NCBI GenBank assembly: GCA_021464525.1
Contig: JADRCO010000362.1
Span: 1-36,085 of the forward strand
Origin: Rhizophagus sp. LPA8_4_AMF
Taxonomy: Eukaryota > Glomeromycota > Glomeromycetes > Glomerales > Glomeraceae
Length of the DNA stretch: 36,085 nt
Direction: 5' to 3'
The notes under the pieces: generated by a model
Database searches by the model: none
What the model was told of the DNA's origin: nothing
Seen by the model: only the letters and a program-made list of their open reading frames with translations
Program-made: the position numbers and the translations under genes
Shown: positions 1 to 9,616 of the stretch, piece by piece
Numbering within the stretch: the first letter of the stretch is position 1
How the letters are laid out: every line of letters begins with the position of its first letter

Positions 1-120
1 TTGATATTGAATATTATATTGGTTCAACATCTACTATTTTCAGCTGAATATTTTCGGCTAAAATACTATTTTATATAATAATAATAATATTCAAGATCAA
101 AGTGAATTTTTTTTGGCCAA

Positions 121-176
121 GTGTTGTTAGCCGAAAATTTACTGCGCCTTCGGCTGAATTTTTCGGCTAACTACAC
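121..176. repeat. Inverted repeat, possible transposon terminus
   Basis: Two 20-base arms (121-140, starting GTGTTGTTAGCCGAAAA, and 157-176) are near-perfect reverse complements around a 16-base spacer. Related TTCGGCTAA / TTAGCCGAA pieces occur at about 40-62, so this is a small family of terminal or subterminal repeats. It lies beyond the truncated 3' end of the hAT relic that follows and may be part of that element's terminus, but no target duplication could be assigned. Confidence 0.6.
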
Positions 177-188
177 CATTATAAATAA

Positions 189-213
189 TATTCCTCACCC
201 GGGGTGAGGAATA
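189..213. repeat. Near-perfect palindrome, CCTCACCC core
   Basis: A 25-base palindrome with only the central base unpaired (core CCTCACCC / GGGTGAGG). It is strikingly G+C-rich in a very AT-rich neighbourhood. It lies between the inverted repeat at 121-176 and the hAT relic and may be a subterminal transposon hairpin. Confidence 0.7.
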
Positions 214-272
214 AATTCATCACCCTTAATAATTTATATGCAAATATTAGATAATATAATGATTACAATAAT

Positions 273-1036
273 TTACCCAATTAGATCAATAATATGGGCA
301 CAGCACAGTAAATGAAGTAATTGTAGCATTATTGACTTTAATGCTTTCCAGAAATACTTTTTCATATAGGTTGCAGAATCTGAGAGAAGTAACCTTAGTA
401 AATTATAAGGAACATTATAATTTGCCAAAACAGATAATAAAACTCCAGCTATAGTTGAATTGTTAGCACATTCTAAAAAATTAACAAATACAAGTTTATA
501 TGCTAACGAAAAGTAAAAAGTATATTTATGACGCTTCTTAAACAATCATCTATAGTTTTATCAATTATTATTGCTACAGGTTTTTGTTTAAAGAAGTTTT
601 GAAGTAAAAAAAGATAGTTATTAAAAATGCGTAGTAGATGAATTTGATGAAGTGTAGGAGCCTGGGGAATTGCACCACCCTCTTTAAGGTACTTTTTGAA
701 AATGAGAGCAAATTATTGATTTTTTTAAGAGGTATATTTGCAAGGGAAAAAACTTCAATTAAATCCTCTATAACCGCTTTTTTGAATTTAAATGCAGTAT
801 TAATAAATATTTGAAATCGTAACTTGATCTTGTCATTTTGCATTACTTTCATAGGTTTCCCTTTTTTTAATATTATTTCTTAAAAGACAATATCTATCAA
901 CAGTAGACTTTGATTTCCACTCAACTGAGAGGTCGCAAAACTTACAAAACATAATTCCATTATCCTTTCTAAATACATTAGGATATTGGTTTATTTGAGT
1001 AGTTATAGAAACTGTTTTTTTGCGTTGAGCTGGCAT
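273..1036 (-). pseudogene. Degenerate hAT-type transposase with CGGBP1-like N-terminus
   Basis: Three minus-strand open pieces in different frames read as one decayed protein. The first (1036 to 833) starts at an ATG and carries PNVFRKDNGIMFCKFC followed by DLSVEWKSKSTVDRY, which resembles the N-terminal zinc-finger region of CGG-triplet-repeat-binding protein 1 and related hAT-derived proteins. The histidines expected to complete the finger appear replaced (DRYC, RNNIK). The second piece (about 790 to 600) holds AVIEDLIEVFSLANIPLKK, and the third (545 to 273) holds NNSTIAGVLLSV and LLSDSATYMKKYF then CAHIIDLIG, like the start of a hAT catalytic region. Everything after this is missing, so the copy is frameshifted and truncated and cannot be active. 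The family call rests on remembered resemblance. Confidence 0.7.
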
Positions 1037-1051
1037 TACTAAAAAATCCAA

Positions 1052-1318
1052 AGTTATTTTACGCGATATGAGATATTGAGATGAGATAAGTTAATGCGTA
1101 ACAGTTTTTTATTTTTACTTCTGAATTTTGTGAATTTTATGTGAAATCATGTAATTATGTGATATTTTTAAATTCTGTGATATTCTGCAGTGAATAAACA
1201 TAATTTTTTTAATTTATGTATTTAAAGGAAATTTTGCAGTTTTCTGTGAATTACAGAAAATTATCGTTCCTGAAATCTAGGCGAAACTAATTATAGAATT
1301 TTGGAGGGGTTTAATCAA
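1052..1318. other. AT-rich spacer without recognised gene
   Basis: Contains short internal similarities (GTGAATTT, CTGTGAATT and CTGTGATATT motifs) that look like degenerate simple repeats upstream of the hAT relic. No coding potential is seen. Confidence 0.5.
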
Positions 1319-1324
1319 GCAACC

Positions 1325-1960
1325 TTAATCTTAAGATTAAAAGGACTAGACTGAAAAGACTACAAATTCTTATGGTTCTAAATAGTCTTTGTGAATTGCA
1401 ATAAGACTATCAGTCTTTTTAAGACTGGTAATCTTTTAAAAGATTATATATATAAATAATATAAATATAAAAATAAAAATACTAGTGTAATAATTTAGAA
1501 AATTTATTTAAAAAGTATATATATAAATATGTAAAAAAACCATTTTAATTATTAGATCAGCCAAATTAATCTGAATTAAAATAAAAACTATTTTTATTAA
1601 AATAATCTATTAATTTATATATGATCAAAAACATTAAATGGCGCAGTAAAAAAATTTATTAAATTAATAAATTTTGATATTTTATAGAATTACTTAACAT
1701 TCAGTAATTATAGAGAAATAAAACAATTACTATTAAATTCATTTAAATAAGTCAATTCCAATAAGCTATATTTCATCATTTTACAATCATTGAATCAAAA
1801 TATAACTAATCAATAATATTTAAGACTAAAATGTAAGACCAGTATCAGTCTTCGTTTCAGTCCTACTATGTCATATATGATTCAGGACTGCAGTTCATCT
1901 GGTCTGGTTCTAAAAACTAATTGAAAAAAAACAATATAGGACTGAGTAGAACCATTTAAC
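1325..1960. repeat. Fold-back element rich in AGTCT/AGACT motifs
   Basis: The left part (1325-1445) and the right part (1820-1960) are both full of AGACT, AGTCT and GACTG motifs and are roughly complementary (for example AAGACTGGTA at the left against TAAGACCAGTATCAGTCTT at the right). The left edge has a perfect 16-base palindrome, TTAATCTTAAGATTAA, at 1325-1340. The middle is featureless AT-rich DNA. This looks like a non-autonomous fold-back element; exact ends and a target duplication could not be fixed. Confidence 0.45.
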
Positions 1961-2279
1961 ATCTTTAAATAAAATATTTGAAATATATAGGCCAAATTTA
2001 TTTTATATGTTAAATAAGCCTATATGCTATAATTTCTTATTAAATATAGATTCAGTAATTTGTGCTGAATTTTGTTTAATATAATATAAGCCAAAGATTA
2101 AATATTTGACCAGCATTATAATAGGATCCCAAATAGAGTTCTAAATGGGTCAGGTCAGGTCAGGTTAATTGAGAAATCTGACCTGAAATTTTTTTTCAGG
2201 TCAGGTCAGGTTAGGTTATATCAGGTTATCTGTTTGACCTGACCTGAACTGAAACCTTAAAAATTTCAGGACTATTTTT

Positions 2280-2515
2280 ATTAAAGCATTGAAAAAAACG
2301 GTACAAAACTTTTTTTTTATTATAATATTATGAAAAAATATTTTGCAACGTTTTTTATTAAAATATTAAAAAAAAAATATTGCAAAACATTTTTTTATAT
2401 AACATTATGAAAAAAAATATTTTTGCAACATTATTATTGAAATATCAAAAAAAAAGTTGCAAAACATTTTATTTTAATATAATATTATAAAAAAAATATT
2501 TTCACATGTTTTTTT
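2280..2515. repeat. Tandem AT-rich units, about 80 bp, three copies
   Basis: Units recur at the motif TTGCAAAACATTTT or variants (about 2301, 2381 and 2459), each with a long A-run and TTTTTGCAACRTT. They form the left half of the interior of the hAT-like element. Confidence 0.6.
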
Positions 2516-2752
2516 GAAATATTGCGATTTACATTTTTATATTAAAATCATATAAAAAGGTGAATCGCAATACTGCAACTCTCTTTTTTTATATAAAATC
2601 AATATAAAAAAGTGAATCCTAATATTGCAATTTACTTTTTTTATATAGAATTAATATAAAAAGTGAATCACAATACCAAAACTCACTTTTTTTATATAAA
2701 TTGATATAAAAAAATAAATTGCAATATTGCAACTCACTTTTATTATATAGAA
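2515..2752. repeat. Tandem hairpin-forming units, about 51 bp
   Basis: Units begin near 2521, 2570, 2622, 2672 and 2723, each with ATTGCAACTCACTTTTTTTA followed by ATATAAAAAAGTGAATCRCA. CTCACTTTTTTTATAT and ATATAAAAAAGTGAAT are near-complementary, so each unit can fold on itself. They form the right half of the hAT-like element. Confidence 0.65.
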
Positions 2753-3296
2753 TCAGATCAATAGGTCAATCAGGTCAGATCAATTTTCATAGTTCATATC
2801 TGACCTGAATTTTTTTTAAAAATCTCATATTTGACCTGAATTTCAGGTCAAGTTAGATCAGGTTACCTGAATTTGGCTGATCTATTCAGAGCTCTAATCC
2901 CAAACAATAATAAGATAACTTAAATCCTGTATAATAAAAATTTTAAAATGAAATATCTTAGTCAATATTGTACTTATAGAGATGATATAAATATTAAAAT
3001 AATCATTTAGATGAGACAAATCTAAAAAGTTCAAGATCATTAAAATCCAATCACTAGATCTCAAAATAGCAAAATTTGAAGTCAAAAAGTTAATTTATTT
3101 TTATATATTTAAAACTAAAATTTATTATAAGATTTATACAAAATCAGATCTGAGTTTTTTTTAGTATTATTTGGAATCCTATTATAATTTACAAAAATTT
3201 ACTAATAATTACTATATATTAGTAATTTGATATACCAAATTACCAATATTTTTTTCTAAAACAATAATATTGGTATATAGAGATTTAATTACATTG

Positions 3297-3371
3297 GGTA
3301 AGTGCTGGGAAAAAGGACCAATTAAACAATGGATTTCATTATTTATTTAGTCCTTTTTTCTAGCACTTACT
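3297..3371. repeat. Inverted repeat, 22-bp arms
   Basis: GGTAAGTGCTGGGAAAAAGG at 3297-3316 (arm to 3318) pairs with 3350-3371, 19 of 22 positions matching, around a 31-base loop. A weaker inverted pair (TACCAATATT / AATATTGGTA) lies just upstream at 3240-3276. Probably a short MITE or its remnant. Confidence 0.6.
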
Positions 3372-3790
3372 TTATATATTCTCTTTTTTGTAATTTTATT
3401 TTTAATTTTGTTCCTTACTAACTATATTTTCTTTTCTTTATACTATTTCTTAATTCCTTTCTTTTTAACATTATATAATGCATTTTGTCCTTAACTTGCT
3501 TTTATTTGATTATTAACTTTTTTTATAAATTTGCTCTTTAACTTGATTATAAGGGTTTTTTCTTTTTTTTTTGTAATGAATATGTTTTTTTATTCTTTAA
3601 TATTAATAGTTATAAAAGTAATGGTAATAGTATTCAAAAAAATTTTCACAGAAGATAATTATATTAAATTATATAAATACTTAGATAATAAAAGAAAATT
3701 TTGTTAAAGATTTTAATTTATTATAGTTATTAATTTATTTACATTAATTTATTTAATAATTATTCATTAATTAATCTATTATATATATTA
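3372..3790. other. T-rich spacer without gene
   Basis: Long T and CTTTT runs, then plain AT-rich DNA, with no open frame worth calling. It lies between the inverted repeat at 3297-3371 and the left target duplication of the retroposed element. Confidence 0.5.
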
Positions 3791-4126
3791 ATTTATTATT
3801 AATTTAGAAGGTGGTAAAACTCTTTCCAGTTGTATTCATGACCTTTTTTTTTACTGTTAAAAATTTTATTTTTCTTTAATTTTCTTTATTTTCTTTATAA
3901 TAAATATACCTTAAGCCTTTAATATACACTGTTTTTTATTTATTTTATTCGTTTTTAATATTTTCTTCAAGGTTTTTATTCTCAGTAGGCCTTAATAGAC
4001 TGTTTATTAGATTTTTATTCTGGGTTTGCAAGTTACCTACAACAATAAGTTCTTATTCTAAGTGAATATCCTATAGAGTATTGTGTTTCTTAAGCTTAAG
4101 CGATATTACTAATAAAGTAGTATATT

Positions 4127-4497
4127 ATGGAAAAAGTCCAAGAAGCCCTAAAAAACGAGGACTTCCTTCAGTTCCTAAACAATACTTGTGACTATACCAA
4201 CGGTTTTATGTGTTATCACCTCTTAATTGAATGGCTAGATAAAGCTAATAGGGGACCAGCACACTTACAAAATACTTATCTTAAACGCACGGTTATTGAC
4301 TTTGAATGATTTTTGGATATTTTTTCGTCTTTGCCGCCTTCCTCTCTCCCTTATTTCACTTTTCTCTTTTACCTCCTTTTTCCAAAAGGGTGTGTTTACT
4401 TAGTTAGCCTTATTCGGAAAGTCATACTACATCACAAACTAAGCTTCCTTCCAATTTTGACCTGGACGCGTTTTTGGCACGTGTTATTGTGAACAAA
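4127..4497 (+). pseudogene. Broken unknown coding sequence inside retroposed insert
   Basis: Opens at ATG 4127 and runs 60 codons (MEKVQEALKNEDFLQFLNN at the start, then YHLLIEWLDKANRGP) to TGA at 4307-4309. The same frame continues without another stop to a TGA near 4497, so there is a single internal stop. Another frame at 4445-4505 (SNFDLDAFLARVIVNKDN, followed beyond a stop by LLHDVYGLNSFLNFDSYW) also looks protein-like, suggesting a frameshift. The first piece has the balanced composition of a real protein, unlike most chance frames here. I do not recognise the family. It is probably the decayed coding part of the retroposed transcript. Confidence 0.4.
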
Positions 4498-4939
4498 GAC
4501 AATTCCAATCATTAACAACAACAATTATTACATGACGTGTATGGCCTAAACTCTTTTTTGAATTTTGATTCTTATTGGATTAACGTTTGGCCCTAGATTC
4601 TCTTATACTCTAATAGGACGTTATTTATTAATACCTTTAAATTGGATGTATACTTGGATTTGCGGCTCATTTATAGATGGTTCTTTACACCACACCAAAA
4701 GAAGGATAAAGATAAATGAACACGCTTGTTTTATGTTGCTGGTTACCTTTTTCATTTTATTTTTGCATTTTATATAGATTTTCTTTTTTGTTTTTCTTTT
4801 ATTTTTACTTTTTAACATAGAATTTTCTTGGGTGGACTTATTGAATTAATTTTATTATTTGATGTAGAAGGTGTAGAGTTTTCTGTATCATTTCTATACT
4901 AGGTGGAAAATCCTATTTACAATTACCAACTCAACTATT

Positions 4940-5200
4940 ATGAATGGATGCAATGCTTCTACCATATACATCAGTGAAAGAATTAACAACATTACCATGC
5001 AATGGGCTGAAGAATTCTTTTATCATTCCAACTATTTGCATCTTATCAAAGGGAATTCCTACTTCAGCAATTGTATGCAAGTGACAATGGAGTTATGTGA
5101 ACTAGCGGTATACTTTTTATTTTTTGGAGGATTAGTGAAGGTTATAAAAATTGCAGTGCAGCAGGTCCTTGAATACCATATTCCTTTGACTATGGAGTAG
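4940..5200 (+). pseudogene. Open frame of 86 codons in retroposed insert, unknown
   Basis: ATG-initiated frame (MNGCNASTIYISERINN at the start, hydrophobic VYFLFFGGLVKVIKIAV later). An alternative frame over the same DNA, interrupted by stops, also reads protein-like (SFQLFASYQREFLLQQLYAS), so which frame was ancestral is unclear. The piece lies about 170 bases before the AATAAA signal and may be the 3' end of the retroposed coding region. No family recognised. Confidence 0.25.
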
Positions 5201-5365
5201 TTCTGCTAAGGTAATAGTGCGTTTCACACTCTTATCTGTATAGGAATCAGTTCCATTGATAGTGCATACATGGGGTTTATTAGAATGACGGGTGGTGTTG
5301 TATTTAATTATATTAGATAGCTAAATTTCATATTTTTTATGCAAATTGTTATTTACATTAACTTT

Positions 5366-5403
5366 AATAAAGTATAATATGTGCTGCAGAAAAAAAAAAA
5401 AAA
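5366..5403 (+). terminator. AATAAA polyadenylation signal plus genomic poly(A) tract
   Basis: AATAAA at 5366-5371, then 18 bases, then A14. A genomic A-run at the usual cleavage distance shows that the insert passed through a polyadenylated RNA. Confidence 0.75.
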
Positions 5404-5418
5404 TTTATTATTAATTTA

Positions 5419-5920
5419 TATAAAATAAATGATAATAAATTATTTATAAATAAATATTTAAAGAGTTTAAAAATCTATCAAATTTACATATTAGTTTCCA
5501 TTTAGTATTATATACTAAAATTTATGTTATATTATTAAATATAAGTACTAAATAAAAGAAATAGTTTATTAACAGTTAAATATTTAAAAATATTGTATTA
5601 TAATACATTATTTATATTATATTATCACTATCTATTGAATAGTAGAATAATTTTTAATTTTCTGTATCTATCTAATAGTAGATTTATAAGTATATCACAT
5701 TATTAAAATGCCTAATGAGTGATTAGTTCATTGTAAAAAATAAAGATAATATAAATAAAGACTTAAATGAAAATATATAATAAATACTTATTATTATAAA
5801 AAAAAATTTTACTAACTAATAATATTTTATAATTTATTTTCCAATTAGTTATATTTTAAATATATTATTAAAAAATACATTAATGAAGAGATATTAATAT
5901 ATTATTGTTAATAAATTTTG
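5419..5920. other. Very AT-rich spacer
   Basis: Almost pure A/T with short direct repeats. No gene, RNA or element end is visible. Confidence 0.5.
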
Positions 5921-5927
5921 AGTTGAA

Positions 5928-6110
5928 TTGGTATTAACTTATAAAGATTTTGAAAAATATATAATTTTAAACAATCAGCCATCTTTCTCTGAATATACAA
6001 GTTTCATTTATAATAAAAAAAATAGTGATAATATTCAATGCATTTTATATATCAAAGGTATTATTTTAATTAATACTGATAAGTTTAAAGAAGGACTTGC
6101 AATTGTATAA
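5928..6110 (+). pseudogene. Possible TPR-like coding remnant
   Basis: The frame opens with TTG, not ATG, and runs 60 codons. The last third (CILYIKGIILINTDKFKEGL) has the spacing of a tetratricopeptide helix pair, where one expects a small residue, then Y, then K/EA. DNA on both sides soon hits stops in all frames. It may be the remnant of a repeat protein or a chance open frame; the AT-rich context makes both plausible. Confidence 0.25.
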
Positions 6111-6294
6111 GAAATATTCTGTTATTAAATAATTAATATTTTGCTTTTATTATGATTATCAATTGGTTTAAGAATACAAATTAGATAATGCTAAATTGCC
6201 TGATATATAAGTTATAAATGAAAAATGACTGGAAAAATTTTTTTCCATTAGTGTAGTTAATGCAATTAATAGTATATATTTCATTTATAATTGG

Positions 6295-6436
6295 ATACCA
6301 TATAGTTCCAAAATTAAGCAACCCTCTGAAAATAAGCAATCCTGGCCTACATTATGGTAAGTTTGACCAGAATTATAACCACTTGGGCAGAATTAAGTTC
6401 AAAAAACTGTTGCTTAATTTCAGAACTATATGGTAT
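6295..6436. mobile_element. 142-bp MITE with 28-bp terminal inverted repeats
   Basis: The left end (6295-6322, starting ATACCATATAGTTC) and the right end (6409-6436) are reverse complements at 26 of 28 positions. The sequence is bounded by TA at both sides of CCATATAG...CTATATGG, consistent with a TA target as in Tc1/mariner-type elements. The interior is short and noncoding. The open frame that runs through it is a shadow. Confidence 0.7.
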
Positions 6437-7440
6437 ATTGAAAATATAAAAATATACATTTGTTTGAAATATATATTTTTAAGATAATATAATATTAGTA
6501 ATTGGTTCTTTAAAATTTGAAAATAAAATGATTATATTTGCTACTAATAATGATTTAATATTACTTTATCAATTCTTTACTACTTTAAAAACAATATATT
6601 AATAAAACTATATTAAATTTTTACAGTTTTTTAAATACAACTAAACTAATTTTTTACAATTCCTATAATATTCAATATTAATTTATTTTTAATTTTAATA
6701 ATATTAATTTATTACTTTATTTATGACTTCAAAATGAAATTGATTAAAATTAACTATCAATTTTCTTAATATGCAGTATACAGTAACTGCATATAGATAA
6801 TGAATTCCAATTAAGTTGAAACTAAATTGTAGTTAAATCACACATTTATCTTATATTAAAATAAAATTTTGGTTATGATTTTAAAAAATTCCTGCAATGC
6901 ATATTAGGAATAATATGCAAAATATTGGTATAGCAAGTATATGATGGTACTATATATATGGGCATATAATTATTTTTATAATTATATTAATAGTTGCTGT
7001 CACTTGCTATATTAAAAAAAGTGATTAAAATACAAAATAATTGATTAATAATTATTTGAAATAATTTTTTAATATAATTTGTATAGGATTTCAAATATTT
7101 TTAATTATTTTCAGTATTTAATTATAATTAATTAACAAATTATTTAAAATCACAATAATAAGGCAAGTAGAAAAAAGTTTAAATTATTTATCTGTATAAT
7201 TTTATCATATTTTATTATTTTGCTATTATGCAATTTTATTTATAATATAAGAAATTTATGGATTTTATGCCTTGAATTTCTTAATAATAAAAACTATTAA
7301 ATTGGATTATTACTTATTTATGATATAATAATATTCAAAGAAATTTTGGTTAAAAAATTATTATTGATATATTTTCTATTTAATATATTACTTATATTAT
7401 TATTCTTATAATTTTATTATTAAAATTTTGAAATTATTAA
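6437..7440. other. AT-rich spacer, no gene seen
   Basis: Contains only short inverted pieces such as TATAGCAAGT (about 6930) and ACTTGCTATA (about 7000). No open frame looks coding. From about 7480 the base composition becomes slightly less extreme. Confidence 0.45.
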
Positions 7441-7744
7441 TTCGCAATTCGTGAGAAATGGAAAGGATTTTCATCAAATTTACTAATAACCGGCGGGGCA
7501 TTTAACATATTAATTTTTGTACATATTTTATTTGTAATTAAGCAAAGCAGCCCCTAACCCATACTATAATAATTTTAATATCTGTTTATTTTATTAAGCA
7601 TTATAGAGTAAATAAAGTAAATACTCTATGTATTGTCAAAATAAGAAACGCGTAATGCGTCTTAATATTGATATTTTTTGATATTAGTTATTATTAGGAG
7701 AGAAAAATCAAATACTCTGACTTTTTCATGATCTTTCTAGATCA

Positions 7745-7868
7745 AAAGAAATTTCGTATCTTACAACTTTCACATTTATTAGGAAGAAGTGAGAAGCGTG
7801 ATATATGAAATTTTCTTAATATTTGATTACTAAGAAGGTGAGATACGAAATATTCTTTACTAATATAC
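7745..7868. repeat. Inverted-repeat element, about 124 bp
   Basis: AGAAATTTCGTATCTTAC near 7747-7764 matches, on the opposite strand, the right end (AGAATATTTCGTATCTCAC) at 7848-7866. Arms of about 18 bases with a few mismatches enclose about 85 noncoding bases. MITE-like. Confidence 0.5.
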
Positions 7869-7938
7869 AAGCTAAACTCAATAAAAATTCCATATTCATT
7901 AAGTAACTTTACTTGGTTTTCAAGTTTCCAAAAAATAG

Positions 7939-8117
7939 TACCGTATAGTACTGACTACCTTTTGACGTACCCCATAATAATATACCCAGGTAATGATAAA
8001 AATTTTAATTCTGGTAGAATTACGCAATTTTTTCATGTTCCATATAAAATATCCCCGGGTATAATTCAATTTTTAAAATGGATAAATTGATTTATACCCT
8101 GGGTATTCTATACGGTA
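7939..8117. mobile_element. Inverted-repeat element with ACCCRGGGTA motifs
   Basis: The ends are TACCGTATAG (7939-7948) and its complement CTATACGGTA (8108-8117). Inside are three variants of a TACCC(A/C)GGGTA palindrome (about 7982, 8050 and 8095). A perfect 16-base palindrome TACTTTGATCAAAGTA follows at 8118-8133. Probably a small DNA transposon derivative. Confidence 0.45.
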
Positions 8118-8133
8118 TACTTTGATCAAAGTA

Positions 8134-9343
8134 CCAAAACTATACTCTAAACCTTTGTATAAAATAAATAAATTTCACACTTATTGGTAATAATTTTTCA
8201 ACCACTTTTAATACCTTTTGCTCAAAATGAAAGCTGTTAAACATAAACAAAAAAATGAGGTTGATGCGACACCACAAAAAAAATTTTTTTCAATAATCCA
8301 ATTTTTCAAAACAATACAATAATAGTTTGTATCAGCTCATTAATCAAAAAAGTTATATTTGCATGAAAGGAGACAACAATATTTGCGTAATATACATTTG
8401 AATAGCATGTATTAAAATTTTCTATTTACTTAATATAATAGTAAATACAAACTCAACCCATTAGTGGTTCAGCCTCGTAATTAACCTCACATGTTCATAC
8501 GTTTTTATTGTATTAATAAAGAACCATTCCTTTACATACTGATTGCCGTGTTGTAATAAATAATTGTAAATTAAAAAAATTTTACAATTATTATACGTTA
8601 GAAAATAACAACCTTATAAAAAATTGATAACGTATTTTTTGAAAAAATTTAATAATATCATTAATTACAAATAAGGCTACAAATATAAAAATATAAAAAA
8701 ATATAAAAAAAAGGACATTTAGTAATTAAATAGTAAATTTTCTTGATTGTGTTTTTTTGATCTACACGGGAGATCTTGTATTTGATTTATGAATACGTCG
8801 TTTTGTATTCGAATAACGAAATGAAAGAATTCAATTTAAGTACAATTATACAACATAATTATTGTATTCATAGTGTGATAATTATTATTTTGATGTGAAT
8901 TGTAAGTTTGAAATAATTCTATATTTAAATAAATAAATATCAAAGGGATTCGCGATATTTTTGTGTTATCGAATATCAGATATAGTAATTTTTTTTTTTT
9001 TACAAATATAAAATTATTGAAAAGTCAAATTGTTCTAAAGTAATAAATGACTTTTTTTTTCGTATAAATTTTGCGTCTTAACTTTTTGAATAATTGCGAA
9101 ATGGGGAATAAATATATTAGCGTTATTATGATCATAGTAAATATACGAAAACCAGTTGCGAGTTTAATTATGTGTTTGTGATATAATAATTTTAATTAAT
9201 ATCGTTCGAAGAAAAATAAACGAAAGTAAGGGATCACGGATTAGTGATAAAAGTATATCAGTTAGAACGAAATTTGCGGACGGTATCTTGAAATTTTAAA
9301 TATAAATATCGATCGAATAATAAAAAATCGAGCACCAAGTATT
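8134..9343. other. Intergenic AT-rich DNA
   Basis: Homopolymer runs, no convincing open frame and no RNA gene seen. It lies downstream of the first small basic protein gene. Confidence 0.45.
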
Positions 9344-9367
9344 GTTTGATTCTAAAAAGAATCAAAC
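9344..9367. terminator. Perfect hairpin just downstream of the 9371-9532 gene
   Basis: GTTTGATTCT and AGAATCAAAC form perfect 10-base arms around a 4-base loop, 3 bases beyond the stop codon. In a eukaryote this would be a 3' UTR structure rather than a factor-independent terminator. None of the other family members has the same hairpin. Confidence 0.4.
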
Positions 9368-9370
9368 TTG

Positions 9371-9532
9371 TTAATAAAAAGAAGAGCCATTAAACAATTG
9401 AGAGAATCTAGATTGTCTGGACAATCGCTGAATTCTTCTTATGTGATCGTGATGACTTAGATGCTTTTTTAAGAAACGCAATTTCCTGCGTTCGGAAACG
9501 ACATTCTTTTTATTTTTATGTAAAGAGGTCAT
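9371..9532 (-). CDS. Small arginine-rich protein, C-terminal FNGSSFY family (53 aa)
   Basis: Unknown function. From ATG at 9532 the product is 53 residues: MTSLHKNKK, a basic middle (ERRKLRFLKKH, then IRRIQRLSRQSR) and the family tail FSQLFNGSSFY directly before TAA. The open frame extends 37 codons further upstream but begins there with TTG, and a TATAAATA box lies inside that extension, so the internal ATG is the better start. This copy lacks the PPQ step and the acidic residues seen before the tail in its relatives. No signal peptide, membrane segment or cysteine motif is visible. The stretch of positive charge suggests nucleic-acid binding or nuclear targeting, which is inference only. 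It is the leftmost member of the minus-strand cluster. Confidence 0.65.
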   Translation of the reverse strand: MTSLHKNKKNVVSERRKLRFLKKHLSHHDHIRRIQRLSRQSRFSQLFNGSSFY

Positions 9533-9608
9533 TATGTAAGAGTGTTTCTTATAATTTTTTTTATAACAAAAAATTATATAGTATGCGAAGAAGGGTAAAA
9601 ATCGAGAG

Positions 9609-9616
9609 TATTTATA
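9609..9616 (-). promoter_or_regulatory. TATAAATA box, 76 bases upstream of ATG 9532
   Basis: Reads TTATAAATACTCG on the minus strand. Similar boxes lie 65-90 bases upstream of four other members. An 8-base A/T box is common by chance here, so the shared position and orientation are the real evidence. Confidence 0.45.

Larger units (their letters stand above)
2134..2896. mobile_element. Non-autonomous hAT-superfamily element with 8-bp TSD
   Basis: The element starts TAGAGTTCTAAATGGGTCAG and its other end, read on the opposite strand, starts TAGAGCTCTGAATAGATCAG, a match at 16 of 20 positions. It is flanked directly by ATCCCAAA at 2126-2133 and 2897-2904, a perfect 8-bp target duplication. An 8-bp duplication with ends fitting YARNG is the signature of the hAT superfamily. 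The ends contain many CAGGTCAGGT / ACCTGACCTG motifs, possible subterminal transposase sites. The interior is made of tandem AT-rich units and has no transposase, so it must have been mobilised in trans. Confidence 0.8.
2115..3189. mobile_element. Inverted-repeat element interrupted by a hAT-like insertion
   Basis: The right arm at 3161-3189 is the reverse complement of a left arm split in two: 2115-2133 plus 2905-2915. Once the insertion between them and one copy of its target duplication are removed, about 25 of 28 positions of the left arm match the right arm. The pre-insertion element would have been about 300 bp. No coding sequence is seen, so it is probably a MITE-like element. Confidence 0.6.
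3807..5402 (+). mobile_element. Poly(A)-tailed retroposed sequence with 16-bp TSD
   Basis: The segment is flanked by identical copies of ATTTATTATTAATTTA at 3791-3806 and 5403-5418. It ends in a run of 14 A residues (5390-5403, one A shared with the duplication) that follows AATAAA at 5366-5371 by 18 bases, the spacing of a genuine cleavage and polyadenylation site. Target duplication plus 3' poly(A) is the mark of LINE-type target-primed reverse transcription. The insert is either a retrocopied mRNA or a non-LTR element. It begins GAAGGTGGTAAAACTC, has about 320 bases before the first good ATG at 4127 and contains broken coding pieces. No reverse transcriptase motif was recognised, so a processed retrocopy moved in trans is favoured. 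Confidence 0.7.

Noticed and set aside
3311..3345. Minus-strand PLFNW-like reading similar to the family tail
   Set aside because: It lies within an inverted repeat in the transposon region and nothing else of the family is present.
6260..6487. 75-codon plus-strand frame
   Set aside because: It runs straight through the 142-bp inverted-repeat element, so it is a shadow of a noncoding MITE.
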